The notes below the pieces were generated by a model. The model was not told where the DNA came from and did not search any database. It saw nothing but the letters and a program-made list of their open reading frames with translations. A stretch of 64,000 nt of DNA, taken from NCBI RefSeq assembly GCF_023554255.2, contig NZ_JAMJWD020000005.1, forward strand, positions 62,001 through 126,000. The letters run 5' to 3'. Both the position numbers and the translations under genes were made by a program. This document shows positions 43,252 to 52,188 of the stretch, in pieces; positions within the stretch are counted from its first letter, which is position 1; each line of letters starts with the position of its first letter. The DNA comes from Phyllobacterium sp. 21LDTY02-6. GTDB lineage: Bacteria; Pseudomonadota; Alphaproteobacteria; Rhizobiales; Rhizobiaceae.

Positions 43252-44160
43252 TCAGTTCTTTTCACCGCCGGGCTTTTGTCCAAGCAGCATAAAATTCATC
43301 GTATCGCGCACTGTCAGCGGAATCATCGAGCCGTGGCTTTCATCGCCAAAGCGATGAGCGGCCGTTTCCATTCGGAGCAGCCCGGAAAGCTCCTGCAGGA
43401 TATCGGAGCCCGAAGGCCCGCCACGCAATTTCTTCAAGCGCTCCTCGTCCTGCGTTGTCTGTCCGGGGCGTGTGCTGCGCTTGCCTGATGTTTCGACAAG
43501 AAGGCGGACGGGTAGTGGCGATTGCTTGAACCGCTCGATGAAACGATCCTTGTCTTGCAGGATTGAACGATCGTTCCACCAGATCGATGGATCAGCAGCG
43601 CTATAGCTCTGGAATGAACTCGTGTGATTGAACAGCACATAAAGTGTAAAAAGCCCGCCCAGCGAGTGTCCGAACAGACCCTGCCTGCCTTTATCAATCT
43701 CGAAGCGTTTCTCGATTTCCGGCTTCACCTGTGTCTCGATGAAATGAAAGAATTTATCGCGTCCGCCGGTTTTCGGCACACCGGTCTGTACGGGAATCAG
43801 CTCATCCGGCGTTGGCGGAGTGAGATCGAAATATCGTAGCCGAACGATCTCTTTCCGATCGCTGGAAGGGTAGCCGATTGCGACGATCACGGCCTTCAAG
43901 TCGGTGTTTTCCGCCATATGCTTTGCTGCGATCGGTAGCATGCGGTTGCCATCGGTCATGTAGACAACCGGATATCCACCGTCAGGCGCCCTTTCAGTAG
44001 GCGCAGCAGTAAATATGCGATAGGTAATGCCATTGGCTTCCATATCGAAGGAAGCAATGACGGGCTCCGCTGCCCGCGCGGCAGAAGCAGCAAGTATGAT
44101 CGCCACGATGACGCAGGCCTTTTTTTTGATATTCTTCAGAGGGCTCATGAGCGAATCCAT
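43252..44160 (-). CDS. Secreted IroE/Fes-like siderophore esterase
   Basis: 302 residues, alpha/beta hydrolase of the esterase D / IroE type. An N-terminal hydrophobic signal ends ASAARA, predicting a periplasmic location. The nucleophile elbow is GHS166LGGL, and a His lies in GDESHGSMIP near residue 280. IroE and related periplasmic enzymes trim cyclic catecholate triesters (enterobactin-like), so iron release or linearisation of a catecholate ester is likely. It lies between the TonB receptor and the binding protein in one operon. An in-frame ATG at 44148 is an alternative start. Confidence 0.82.
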   Translation of the reverse strand: MDSLMSPLKNIKKKACVIVAIILAASAARAAEPVIASFDMEANGITYRIFTAAPTERAPDGGYPVVYMTDGNRMLPIAAKHMAENTDLKAVIVAIGYPSSDRKEIVRLRYFDLTPPTPDELIPVQTGVPKTGGRDKFFHFIETQVKPEIEKRFEIDKGRQGLFGHSLGGLFTLYVLFNHTSSFQSYSAADPSIWWNDRSILQDKDRFIERFKQSPLPVRLLVETSGKRSTRPGQTTQDEERLKKLRGGPSGSDILQELSGLLRMETAAHRFGDESHGSMIPLTVRDTMNFMLLGQKPGGEKN

Positions 44161-44204
44161 GCAGGATACCAGCCGACAGCTGCTGGCACCGTGCTACTCC
44201 AGAT

Positions 44205-46394
44205 CTAGAACTGCGATGTCATGCTGACCCAAAACCGACGGCCATCAACCACGGTGTTGAAGTCATCTACGCCAACCCTCTTGTCGAAGACATTGTAGAC
44301 GGCCGCATTCAGAGTAACGTTTTCGCTGAAATCATATGATCCGCCGAGGTCGAAAGTTGCGTATGGCTTGTACTTCCGTGCAACAACCTTGCCGTTTCGG
44401 TAAACAGGCTCGCCAGCAGTTCCGATCCGCGCCCCTGCATTGGTTTCCTCGCCGTGATAATTACCTGCGGCCCATACGCTGAGGCCGTCTACAGGCGTCG
44501 TCCAGTCGGCACGCAAGCTGGCCATATGCTTCGGGGTTCGCGCCAATGGCAAACCCATATATTCACCGGTCTGCTGTTCGGAATCGGTATAAGTATAGTT
44601 ACCGCGCAGGCTGATCGTGTCGGTCGCTTCCCAATTGAAGGTCAGTTCCACACCCTGCATGACGGCTTCATCGATGTTGAAGCTATACCAGAGACGGTAG
44701 TTGCGGTCTTCGCTCCAGCGCACCGGATTGCCGTCGGCGTCCATCACCAGTGCATTGCTGATCTTGTCCTTGAAGTCGGTATAGAAATAAGTTGCACCAA
44801 GTCGAAGACCGGATTGGTTGTCCCAAAGGATGCTGGCCTCATAGCTCGTGCTCTTTTCCGGCTGGAGGTCGGGATCGCCGATGATGACACCGCAAGTGCC
44901 ATTTGGACCATAGGAGCAACCGGCGCCGCCAGTAGCATAGGCATAGCCCGGTGCGATGGTGCGAATCTCCGGAGCCCGGAAGCCGGTGGAGATACCACCC
45001 TTGAACGTCAATTGCTCGTTTGCGTGCCAGACAGCATAACCGCGCGGGCTGAAATGTGATCCATAGATATCATGGTGATCCAGTCGCAGTCCGCCTGTGA
45101 GGGAAAAATCTTGAGTGATCCACCACTCATCCTCCGCAAAGAGGGCCCATTGATCGACGCTGAATTCTTCATCCAGGCCAGTCCGCCGTCCGGGGTTCTG
45201 GTCGGTCAGGACTGACTGCATGAACTGTCCGCCTGTAACGAGGGTATGATCTCCGTAGAGCTCAAAAGGCGTCGTGAACTTGCCGTCCAGCACCGAATTG
45301 CGGATCTGCGGCGAACGAAGGTTTTCGATGTAGCTTCTGGTCCCGTTGTCCCAATTGAAGTTGGTTCGCTCGGCTCGTTCCTGCTGGAACGAGAATTCGG
45401 ACGTTGTGGGCCCCCAGCGACCCGTATGGCTGATCGACCAATGGTCGCGGTCGTTATAATTGTAGGAATCCGCGCCGGACGCAGCTGTGTTGCCGACAGT
45501 GGTTTCGCGGCGCAGGCGGGTCTTGCCGAGCTCCAATCGAATATCATGATCCTCGTTGGGCGTGATAGTGATGCGGCCGGTTACGTCGACGTCTTCTTGC
45601 TCAGGCGTACCACTGACGATGTTATCTTCCTCGCGCTTCAAGCCACGCCCCCAGATCTGAGCGCCAATAAGATCTGGAACCAGCGGACCGGTCAGGTAGT
45701 AGGAGCCCTGCAGCGAATTTCCGAACTTCGAATGTTCCTGGACTGTACCGTCGACTGTGAGCGAACCGCTCCATCGATCTGATACCTTTTTGGTAATGAC
45801 ATTGATGACGCCGCCCATGGCATCGGATCCGTAGAGCGAGGACATTGGGCCGCGGATGACTTCGATCCGCTCGATAGCGTTAGCTGGCGGCATGAAGCTC
45901 TGTTCGAAGCCGGAGTTGCCGTTGGTGCGTGCATCGCGGGTGCTCTGGCGCTTGCCGTCGACGAGAAACAGGGTATAGGAGCCGGGAAGGCCGCGAATGA
46001 AAACGTCTTTTTCAGCTGCAGAGCCGGTGACCGCGACGCCCTGAACATCCTTCAAGGCATCGGTCAGGTCCCGATACACGCCCTTTTTCAGCTCTTCTCC
46101 CGGAACCACGGTGATGCTCGCAGGAGCGTCATTGATGGTCTGCTCGAAACCCGTTGCGGTTATTACAATCTGTTTGAGCATGATTGTATCGCCGGATGTC
46201 GATCCCGTATCTGCAGCCGTTGAGGTTGTCTGTTCAGCAGCGGTTTCGACAGCTTGCGCAAGGGCGCTTGCCTGGCTCAGATATAGCACCGACGAAAGGG
46301 AGGTTCCTGCGAGTATCGTTCTATAAATGAACGATTTAATGGCCCGGCGACCATTCGTACTATTGCCTTCTGATCCCCGACACAGGCTGCTCAT
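44205..46394 (-). CDS. TonB-dependent siderophore receptor
   Basis: 729 residues from ATG 46394. The signal peptide is followed by a TonB-box-like DTIMLKQIVITATG, plug domain (VVPGEELKKGVYRDLTDALK, then FIRGLPGSYTLFLVDGKR and GPMSSLYGSDAMGGVINVIT), and a beta-barrel ending in WVSMTSQF with a terminal Phe. The plug and the FepA/IroN-like loops suggest catecholate siderophores. ATG 46394 with GGTGGA upstream is preferred; a longer frame to 46463 lacks a ribosome site. It is the first gene of the six-gene siderophore operon, divergent from the HTH-TrpD2 fusion gene. Confidence 0.92.
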   Translation of the reverse strand: MSSLCRGSEGNSTNGRRAIKSFIYRTILAGTSLSSVLYLSQASALAQAVETAAEQTTSTAADTGSTSGDTIMLKQIVITATGFEQTINDAPASITVVPGEELKKGVYRDLTDALKDVQGVAVTGSAAEKDVFIRGLPGSYTLFLVDGKRQSTRDARTNGNSGFEQSFMPPANAIERIEVIRGPMSSLYGSDAMGGVINVITKKVSDRWSGSLTVDGTVQEHSKFGNSLQGSYYLTGPLVPDLIGAQIWGRGLKREEDNIVSGTPEQEDVDVTGRITITPNEDHDIRLELGKTRLRRETTVGNTAASGADSYNYNDRDHWSISHTGRWGPTTSEFSFQQERAERTNFNWDNGTRSYIENLRSPQIRNSVLDGKFTTPFELYGDHTLVTGGQFMQSVLTDQNPGRRTGLDEEFSVDQWALFAEDEWWITQDFSLTGGLRLDHHDIYGSHFSPRGYAVWHANEQLTFKGGISTGFRAPEIRTIAPGYAYATGGAGCSYGPNGTCGVIIGDPDLQPEKSTSYEASILWDNQSGLRLGATYFYTDFKDKISNALVMDADGNPVRWSEDRNYRLWYSFNIDEAVMQGVELTFNWEATDTISLRGNYTYTDSEQQTGEYMGLPLARTPKHMASLRADWTTPVDGLSVWAAGNYHGEETNAGARIGTAGEPVYRNGKVVARKYKPYATFDLGGSYDFSENVTLNAAVYNVFDKRVGVDDFNTVVDGRRFWVSMTSQF

Positions 46395-46516
46395 TTGTCC
46401 ACCGCTTAAAGTTGAGTTGTTTACTCTCCTTATGTATGGCAATAAGGTGCCGTCAACGGCCATGTTTTATAAACATTCCAAATTTCAGAAATCGCAAATG
46501 GACGGGCTACAGCGCT

Positions 46517-47992
46517 GTGTCGAGCAAGCAGGTGAAACCGCAACAGCAGCCGGAAGGCGGAGAAAATGAGAACCTTCGCTTGGGGCAATTGCGTCTCCTG
46601 ATTGCTTTTGACGCACTGCTTGTGGAAGGCAGTGTCGGCGGCGCTGCGAAGCAGATGGGATTGAGTATTGCCGCAATGAGCCGGTTGCTCGGCCAGATTC
46701 GCGAGAAGTTCAATGATCCCGTTCTCGTCCGTTCCGGGCGCAATATGGTCGCGACGCCGAAAGCTGAAGCACTGCGCGGGCGGTTGCGGCGCCTGGCCAA
46801 CGAAGCTGAAACGCTTCTAAGCGCGGAGTTCGCGGAATCACCCACGTCGGACTTCGCAGCCCATCAAGGATGGAAACGCAGTAGCATTGTAGCAGCGCCA
46901 CCGCTTGGTATCCGCAAAGTCGTTGCGCTTGAAAATCACCCGACGCCCGAACAGCTTGCTCGACAATTCGCCAGTATCCAGGACGAGAGTGACCCCTTGC
47001 GAAGGCTCGCAAAATATATCGCCGTGGTTGGACGGAGATCTGGTCAGACCCGCCCATTGGAAATATCGGAAGCAGAGGACGCCTTTTCGACGATCTTCGC
47101 TGGCAACGCCGATCCAATGCAGATCAGTGCGCTATTGAGGCTCATCCACTATCGCGGAGAGACCGCGACCGAACTGGCGGGCATGGCGCGGGCAGCTCGG
47201 CGAATGTACTCGGTGGATACGGGACTAAATATGCCGGCGCTTGATTGGCCAGCTTATCTGTCACCCAATTCCATGCAGTCGCCGTGGTTTATGCTCTCTG
47301 CTCTGCTGGTCGCCAGAGCTGGTTATCCCGTCGTCCTGCATGGCAATTGTGGTACAGGGGACGTTTCCGGCAAACTCGAGATTGCGGCAGAAGCAGTCAA
47401 TATTCCCATTGCAACCTCGCATGCTCTTGCAGAAAGCGCATTGAAGACGCACAACATCTGTTTCATGCCCCTGGCTGGTTTCGCGCCCCAAATACAAGCA
47501 CTTCTGGCGCTCTATCCACTGTTCGAGTCACGCTCGCCGATGAACAGTCTTGTTCATCTTCTTAATCCAATGCGCCTGAACGCATCGTTTCTCGGGGTTA
47601 CGCAGCCCACATATCGTGAACTGCACCGCCATGCGGGGGGCATCCTAGGTACAGCCTCGATGTCTGTCGTGTCGAGCAGCCGGGATGTTGCCGAACTGGT
47701 TCCACATCACACGCATACGATCTACCGGCTTGTTGACGGTCGCGAAACGAATCTGCTGCTTCCAACGCTTTCCAAAGACAGGAGCGACAAGCATTCAAGC
47801 TTCAGCTCATTCGAATTCTGGTATGGCGTCTGGTCCGGCACGACGATGGATAAGAAGGCAGAGAATACGATCATTGCGACCGCTGCAATGGCGATGATGA
47901 CGGCAACCAGTGCAGACGACAAAAGTTACGCGCAGTTTTTGGACAAGGCTGCGCAGCTTTGGCGCGTTCGTCACAGTCATCGAGCCGCCTGA
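46517..47992 (+). CDS. LysR-type HTH fused to TrpD2/YbiB-like phosphoribosyltransferase-fold domain
   Basis: About 491 residues from a GTG at 46517; the start is uncertain because no candidate has a ribosome site (in-frame alternatives at 46436, 46532, 46580). Near the start is a LysR-type helix-turn-helix (FDALLVEGSVGGAAKQMGLS, then IAAMSRLLGQIREKFNDPVL). The remaining 350 residues match anthranilate phosphoribosyltransferase-like YbiB/TrpD2 proteins: LRRLAKYIAVVGRRSGQTRP, HYRGETATELAGMARAAR and a Gly loop HGNCGTGDVSGKLEIAAEA. E. coli YbiB is reported to bind nucleic acid. There is no LysR ligand domain. Divergent from the siderophore operon, so a regulatory role in iron uptake is possible but unproven. 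Confidence 0.75.
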   Translation: MSSKQVKPQQQPEGGENENLRLGQLRLLIAFDALLVEGSVGGAAKQMGLSIAAMSRLLGQIREKFNDPVLVRSGRNMVATPKAEALRGRLRRLANEAETLLSAEFAESPTSDFAAHQGWKRSSIVAAPPLGIRKVVALENHPTPEQLARQFASIQDESDPLRRLAKYIAVVGRRSGQTRPLEISEAEDAFSTIFAGNADPMQISALLRLIHYRGETATELAGMARAARRMYSVDTGLNMPALDWPAYLSPNSMQSPWFMLSALLVARAGYPVVLHGNCGTGDVSGKLEIAAEAVNIPIATSHALAESALKTHNICFMPLAGFAPQIQALLALYPLFESRSPMNSLVHLLNPMRLNASFLGVTQPTYRELHRHAGGILGTASMSVVSSSRDVAELVPHHTHTIYRLVDGRETNLLLPTLSKDRSDKHSSFSSFEFWYGVWSGTTMDKKAENTIIATAAMAMMTATSADDKSYAQFLDKAAQLWRVRHSHRAA

Positions 47993-48022
47993 CCTCCTCG
48001 GCCTCGTCTCACGAATATCCAT

Positions 48023-48059
48023 CCAAAACGTTTTGGAGTTGACTTCCAAAACGTTTTGG
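48023..48059. promoter_or_regulatory. Two perfect LacI-type operators
   Basis: CCAAAACGTTTTGG occurs twice, at 48023-48036 and 48046-48059, perfect 14-base palindromes with centres 23 bases apart. The central CG within AAAACGTTTT is the LacI/GalR hallmark. A TTGACT at 48039-48044 lies between them and could be the -35 of the lacI promoter, placing the second operator between -35 and start. Autorepression of the adjacent LacI gene, and control of the ABC/GH63 genes read from the same side, is inferred. Confidence 0.8.
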
Positions 48060-48088
48060 TTGATCTTCTTCGCATCTCGGGAGGAGAC

Positions 48089-49099
48089 ATGGCCAATCTC
48101 AAGCAACTTGCCCAATCGCTGGGGCTATCTATCACCACGGTTTCGCGTGCGCTGGATGGTTACGCCGATGTCTCTGCCACAACCCGCGAACGCGTGCGCC
48201 AGGCGGCCAAGCAGGCCGGCTACCATCCCAATGCTTCGGCCCGCCGGCTGCGCAAGCAACGGGCCGAACTGGTGGCCGTGACCCTGCCGAGCGAGCCCGG
48301 GCATATCGGTCCGGCCCATTTTCTCGAAATGCTTTCGGGTTGCGCCGAGCATCTCGCCGCCGCCGGTCTCAACTTGGTGATCGCACCAGTTCCCAGCGGT
48401 GAGAGCGAACTCGACATGTGCCGGCGATTTGTCGACGGCCAAAGAGTAGATGCCATGCTGCTGGTACGCACGAAGCGTCACGACGAACGTGTCGAGTTCC
48501 TGCAGTCGCGCGGTATTCCCTTTGTCACCAACGGCCGCACCGAGTCGACCATCCAGCACGCCTTTATCGATGGTGACGGCCTATCGGGGTTTCGTCGGGC
48601 AACGTTGCGTTTTTACGATGCAGGTCATCGTCGCATCGGTCATATCGCCGGCCCGCAGGCTTATTTTTTTGCGCATGAGCGCAAGAAGGGCTGGGAGGCG
48701 GCGATGAACGACTGCGCCCTGCCAACCGATCTGTGCATCGAGCAGGCGCCGACCGAGCAGGGCGGCTATGAAGCAGCTCTCGAGCTGCTAAATCGGCCCG
48801 ACCGCCCGACGGCGCTGGTCTGTGCCACCGACGAAATGGCGATCGGCGCGTTGCGAGCGCTGCGGGAGGTCGATGGCGGCGATTTGATCAGCCTCATCGG
48901 CCATGACGACCTGCCGATCGGCGCATTCACCAGTCCGTCACTGTCGACGATGCGCATGACCGGCGGCAATCTTGGCCATAGTTTTGCATCGCTTCTCCTG
49001 CGCACCATTGCCGGCGAACCGCCCGAAACACTGCAAGAGCTGCACGCTATCGAGTTCGTCGATCGCGACAGCCACCATCGCTCGTCGCCGGTGGCCTGA
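48089..49099 (+). CDS. LacI family transcriptional regulator
   Basis: 336 residues. The DNA-binding domain begins MANLKQLAQSLGLSITTVSR with hinge YHPNASARRLRKQRAELVAV, then a periplasmic-binding-protein-like effector domain (HDDLPIGAFTSPSLSTMRM near the end). ATG 48089 is chosen because of GGGAGGAG directly upstream. Two operators stand just before it. It lies 19 bases upstream of the SBP gene on the same strand, so regulator and transporter are probably one transcript. Confidence 0.94.
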   Translation: MANLKQLAQSLGLSITTVSRALDGYADVSATTRERVRQAAKQAGYHPNASARRLRKQRAELVAVTLPSEPGHIGPAHFLEMLSGCAEHLAAAGLNLVIAPVPSGESELDMCRRFVDGQRVDAMLLVRTKRHDERVEFLQSRGIPFVTNGRTESTIQHAFIDGDGLSGFRRATLRFYDAGHRRIGHIAGPQAYFFAHERKKGWEAAMNDCALPTDLCIEQAPTEQGGYEAALELLNRPDRPTALVCATDEMAIGALRALREVDGGDLISLIGHDDLPIGAFTSPSLSTMRMTGGNLGHSFASLLLRTIAGEPPETLQELHAIEFVDRDSHHRSSPVA

Positions 49100-49118
49100 A
49101 CAAACCAAGGATGAAACA

Positions 49119-50396
49119 ATGAAGCACCTTTTGTCATTAGCAATCCTGGCCTCAACCGCCATCGGTCTGGCCGTCCCTGCCACAGCGCAGACCGTATTCC
49201 TCTCGACCCAGTTGCGCCCTATCGAAGAAGCGACAGCCGTTCGTGAGGAACTCCTGAGCGGCCTCGACAAACCAGCCGATTATGTGGTCGAGGAACCGCC
49301 GCAATTTGCTGTGCGCATGGAGGCCGAGCAGCAGGCAGGCAAGCATACTATAAGCCTGGTCGGCGCCCTGCATGGCGAACTGTCGCCGCTGGCAGACAAG
49401 CAGACGCTGGAGCCGCTCGACGATCTGGCGAAAAAGCTTGCCGGCGCTGGCATGCCGCAGTCGCTGCTCGATCTAGGCAAGCTCGGGAAGTCCGAACAGC
49501 AGTACATCCCCTGGATGCAGGCGACCTATGTGATGGCCGCCAACAAGGATGCGCTGCAGTACCTTCCGGAAGGCGCCGACATCAATAAGCTTGACTACGA
49601 CCAATTGATTGCCTGGGGCAAGAACATGGAGAAAGCCACCGGCGCCCCACAGATCGGCTTTCCGGCCGGGCCCAAGGGCTTGATGGCGCGCTATTTCCAG
49701 GGCTATTTCTATCCGTCGTTCACCGGCGGCGTGGTACGCACGTTCAAGAATTCCGATGCTGCAGCCGGCTGGGCCAAGCTGAAGGAGTTGTGGACCGTAG
49801 TCGCGCCTACCTCGACGAATTATGATTTCATGCAGGAGCCTCTGGCTTCAGGTGAAGTCATGGTCGCATGGGATCACGTCGCGCGCCTGAAGAACGCCAT
49901 TTCCGCATCGCCCGACCAATATGTAGTCTTCCCGGCACCAGCCGGTCCGAAAGGACGCGGCTATATGCCGGTCGTCGCCGGCCTCGCCATCCCGAAGGGT
50001 GCGCCAGACAAGGACAATGCCACCGCGATCATCGAACATCTGGCGACCCAGGATGTGCAGTTGAAGACCGCGTCCCTGGTCGGCTTTTTCCCGACGCTCA
50101 ACGTGCAACTGCCGCCGGATCTCGATCCGGGTGTCGCCCTTCTCGCCGGCGCCGTCACCGCCACCCAGAGCGCTCCGGACGCGGTGATTTCGCTGCTTCC
50201 GGTCGGTCTTGGAGACAAGGGCGGCGAGTTCAACAAAGTCTATATGGACGCCTTCCAGCGCATCATCCTGCAAAATGAACCGATCGACGCGGTCCTGAAG
50301 GCACAGGGAGATACAATGACCAGGCTGATGACCGATGCCAAGGCCCCGTGCTGGGCACCGGACGTCAAAAACGATGGCGCCTGCCCAGTCGAATAG
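49119..50396 (+). CDS. Sugar-type ABC substrate-binding protein
   Basis: 425 residues, SBP_bac_1 family. A signal peptide (LSLAILASTAIGLAVPATAQ) is followed by a lobe with PWMQATYVMAANKDALQYLP and a later GEVMVAWDHVARLKNA. Cys occurs only near the C-terminus (APCWAPDVKNDGACP), possibly a disulfide. ATG 49119 gives a clean signal peptide, with CAAGGATG upstream; the longer frame overlaps lacI. The adjacent GH63-type hydrolase suggests a glycoside ligand. Confidence 0.9.
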   Translation: MKHLLSLAILASTAIGLAVPATAQTVFLSTQLRPIEEATAVREELLSGLDKPADYVVEEPPQFAVRMEAEQQAGKHTISLVGALHGELSPLADKQTLEPLDDLAKKLAGAGMPQSLLDLGKLGKSEQQYIPWMQATYVMAANKDALQYLPEGADINKLDYDQLIAWGKNMEKATGAPQIGFPAGPKGLMARYFQGYFYPSFTGGVVRTFKNSDAAAGWAKLKELWTVVAPTSTNYDFMQEPLASGEVMVAWDHVARLKNAISASPDQYVVFPAPAGPKGRGYMPVVAGLAIPKGAPDKDNATAIIEHLATQDVQLKTASLVGFFPTLNVQLPPDLDPGVALLAGAVTATQSAPDAVISLLPVGLGDKGGEFNKVYMDAFQRIILQNEPIDAVLKAQGDTMTRLMTDAKAPCWAPDVKNDGACPVE

Positions 50397-50507
50397 ACCA
50401 ATCCTCACCCCGGGATGACCGAGCATGTTGTTGGCGGACGCGCAGGTACCGCCCGGCACCGCTCATCCTGGTTCCTCCCAGGTCTGCTTCCTGAAAAGCG
50501 AGAGTCG

Positions 50508-51359
50508 ATGACCCAAAACCGATCCTGGATCCCCTATCTGCTGATCCTGCCCACCGTCTTCTTCCTGGGCCTGCTCTTCATCGCGCCTCTGGTCCAGACG
50601 ATCTGGCTTGCAGTGTCCGATAACGGCATGCCGTCCCTCGCCAACATGCGCACGATGATGATCGACATCAATTTTGGCCGCTCGATCCTCAACACCTTTC
50701 TACTGACGCTCGTTGTCGTGCCGGTGCAGATCGCCATGGCGCTGGCCATGGGCACCATGGTGTCGAAGGTCAATGGCGGCCGCGAGACCATTTTGTGGAT
50801 CTGGACGATCCCGCTTGGCATTTCCGATCTCGCCGCTGGCATGGTGTGGTTATCGATCCTGCAAAATACCGGTTATCTGAACACCTTGCTGTTCAGCATG
50901 GGCCTTATCGAGCGGCAGACGGCCTGGCTCACTTACCAAACGCCAGTCGCGCTGTTCGTCGGCATCGCCGTCGCCGAAATCTGGCGCGGCACAGCGATCG
51001 TCATGATCATCATCGTTGCAGGCCTCAACCAGGTGCCAAAGGAATTCAAGGAAGCCGCCGAGATTTTTGGCGCCAGTCCCTGGACGCGCTTCACCCGCAT
51101 CACTCTGCCGTTGATCCGTCCCGCCCTGCAGTCGGCACTGATCCTGCGCACGGTGTTGGCCTTCGAGGTGTTTGCCGTCGTTTATGCACTTGGGGGGCGC
51201 AATTTTCCGGTCCTCGTCGGTGAAGCCTACAATTGGCAGAACCAGAACCAGAATTACAGCGTGGCCGCTGCCTATGCGGTACTGATCATGGTCATCTCGC
51301 TAATCGCCACCCTGTTCTATCTCAAGGTCATAAAGGTCGATCCGGAGCGTCTGCCATGA
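50508..51359 (+). CDS. Sugar ABC permease, MalF type
   Basis: 283 residues, six hydrophobic helices starting WIPYLLILPTVFFLGLLFIA. The EAA loop reads EFKEAAEIFGASPWTRFTRI, then TLPLIRPAL, typical of MalF/UgpA-type permeases. ATG 50508 begins at the natural N-terminus; 111 bases separate it from the SBP. It overlaps the second permease (ATGA). Confidence 0.93.
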   Translation: MTQNRSWIPYLLILPTVFFLGLLFIAPLVQTIWLAVSDNGMPSLANMRTMMIDINFGRSILNTFLLTLVVVPVQIAMALAMGTMVSKVNGGRETILWIWTIPLGISDLAAGMVWLSILQNTGYLNTLLFSMGLIERQTAWLTYQTPVALFVGIAVAEIWRGTAIVMIIIVAGLNQVPKEFKEAAEIFGASPWTRFTRITLPLIRPALQSALILRTVLAFEVFAVVYALGGRNFPVLVGEAYNWQNQNQNYSVAAAYAVLIMVISLIATLFYLKVIKVDPERLP

Positions 51360-52177
51360 GCAATACGAGCTTTATCTCTGCACGCCGGCTCCTTTTGTGG
51401 AGCGGTATCGTGGCTCTTTGCGCCTGGGTCCTGGTGCCCATCTACCTGGTCGCGCTCGGTGCGTTGGGCGGGCGCTCCGGCGTATACCAGTGGCCGAAGT
51501 CCATCCTGCCCACAGGCGTTTCGCTGCAGCCGTTTTTTCTCTTCCTGAAGACGGAAGGCGTCGTCCAGTCGTTCCTGAACTCGCTTGGGGCGGCCGGAAT
51601 CACCGTTGCGCTGTCTATTCTTCTCGGTGCGCCTGCGGGTTACGCGCTGGCACGCTATAATTTTCGCGGCAAGGACAGTTTTCGTATTCTGGTTCTTCTG
51701 ACCCGCGCCTTCCCGCTGGCGATCCTGGCGCTGCCACTGACGGTTTCATTCATCCGTCTCGGGCTCTATGATACCGTCATCGGCGTCGGTCTCATTCATA
51801 CGGTCCTGGCGCTGCCATTCGCTGCGCTGGTCACACAGGGCATTTTCCTTGGCGTGCCGCGCGAACTGGAAGAGGCCGCCTGGGTATTTGGCTGCACCCG
51901 CATCCAGGCTTTCTTCAAGATTGTTGCACCGCTGGCGCTTCCAGGTCTGGTCGCGACCGCCGTCTTCGCCTTCGTCATCTCCTGGAACGAGGTTTTTGCT
52001 GCCTCGGTGCTAACGGTGCGTAACCGCACGCTCACCGCCTATCTGCTGACGGTTCTGTCGGAAAGTCCGATGCACTACCGCTTTGCCGGTGGTCTGCTCC
52101 TCATCCTTCCTTCTGTTGTCTTCATCTTCGCGGTCAGGCGCTACCTCTTCGCGATCTGGGGCATCTCCTCCAAGTAA
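51356..52177 (+). CDS. Sugar ABC permease, MalG type
   Basis: 273 residues with six hydrophobic helices. The EAA loop reads ELEEAAWVFGCTRIQAFFKI, then VAPLALPGLVATAVFAFVIS and WNEVFAASVL, standard for MalG/UgpE types. Its start overlaps the previous permease. It ends 11 bases before the ATPase gene. Confidence 0.93.
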   Translation: MSNTSFISARRLLLWSGIVALCAWVLVPIYLVALGALGGRSGVYQWPKSILPTGVSLQPFFLFLKTEGVVQSFLNSLGAAGITVALSILLGAPAGYALARYNFRGKDSFRILVLLTRAFPLAILALPLTVSFIRLGLYDTVIGVGLIHTVLALPFAALVTQGIFLGVPRELEEAAWVFGCTRIQAFFKIVAPLALPGLVATAVFAFVISWNEVFAASVLTVRNRTLTAYLLTVLSESPMHYRFAGGLLLILPSVVFIFAVRRYLFAIWGISSK

Positions 52178-52188
52178 CGGAATAACTC

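Noticed and set aside
46461-46480. TGTTTTATAAACA near-palindrome as an iron-responsive (Irr/RirA/Fur) box
   Set aside because: It does not match any of those consensus boxes well, so I did not name it.
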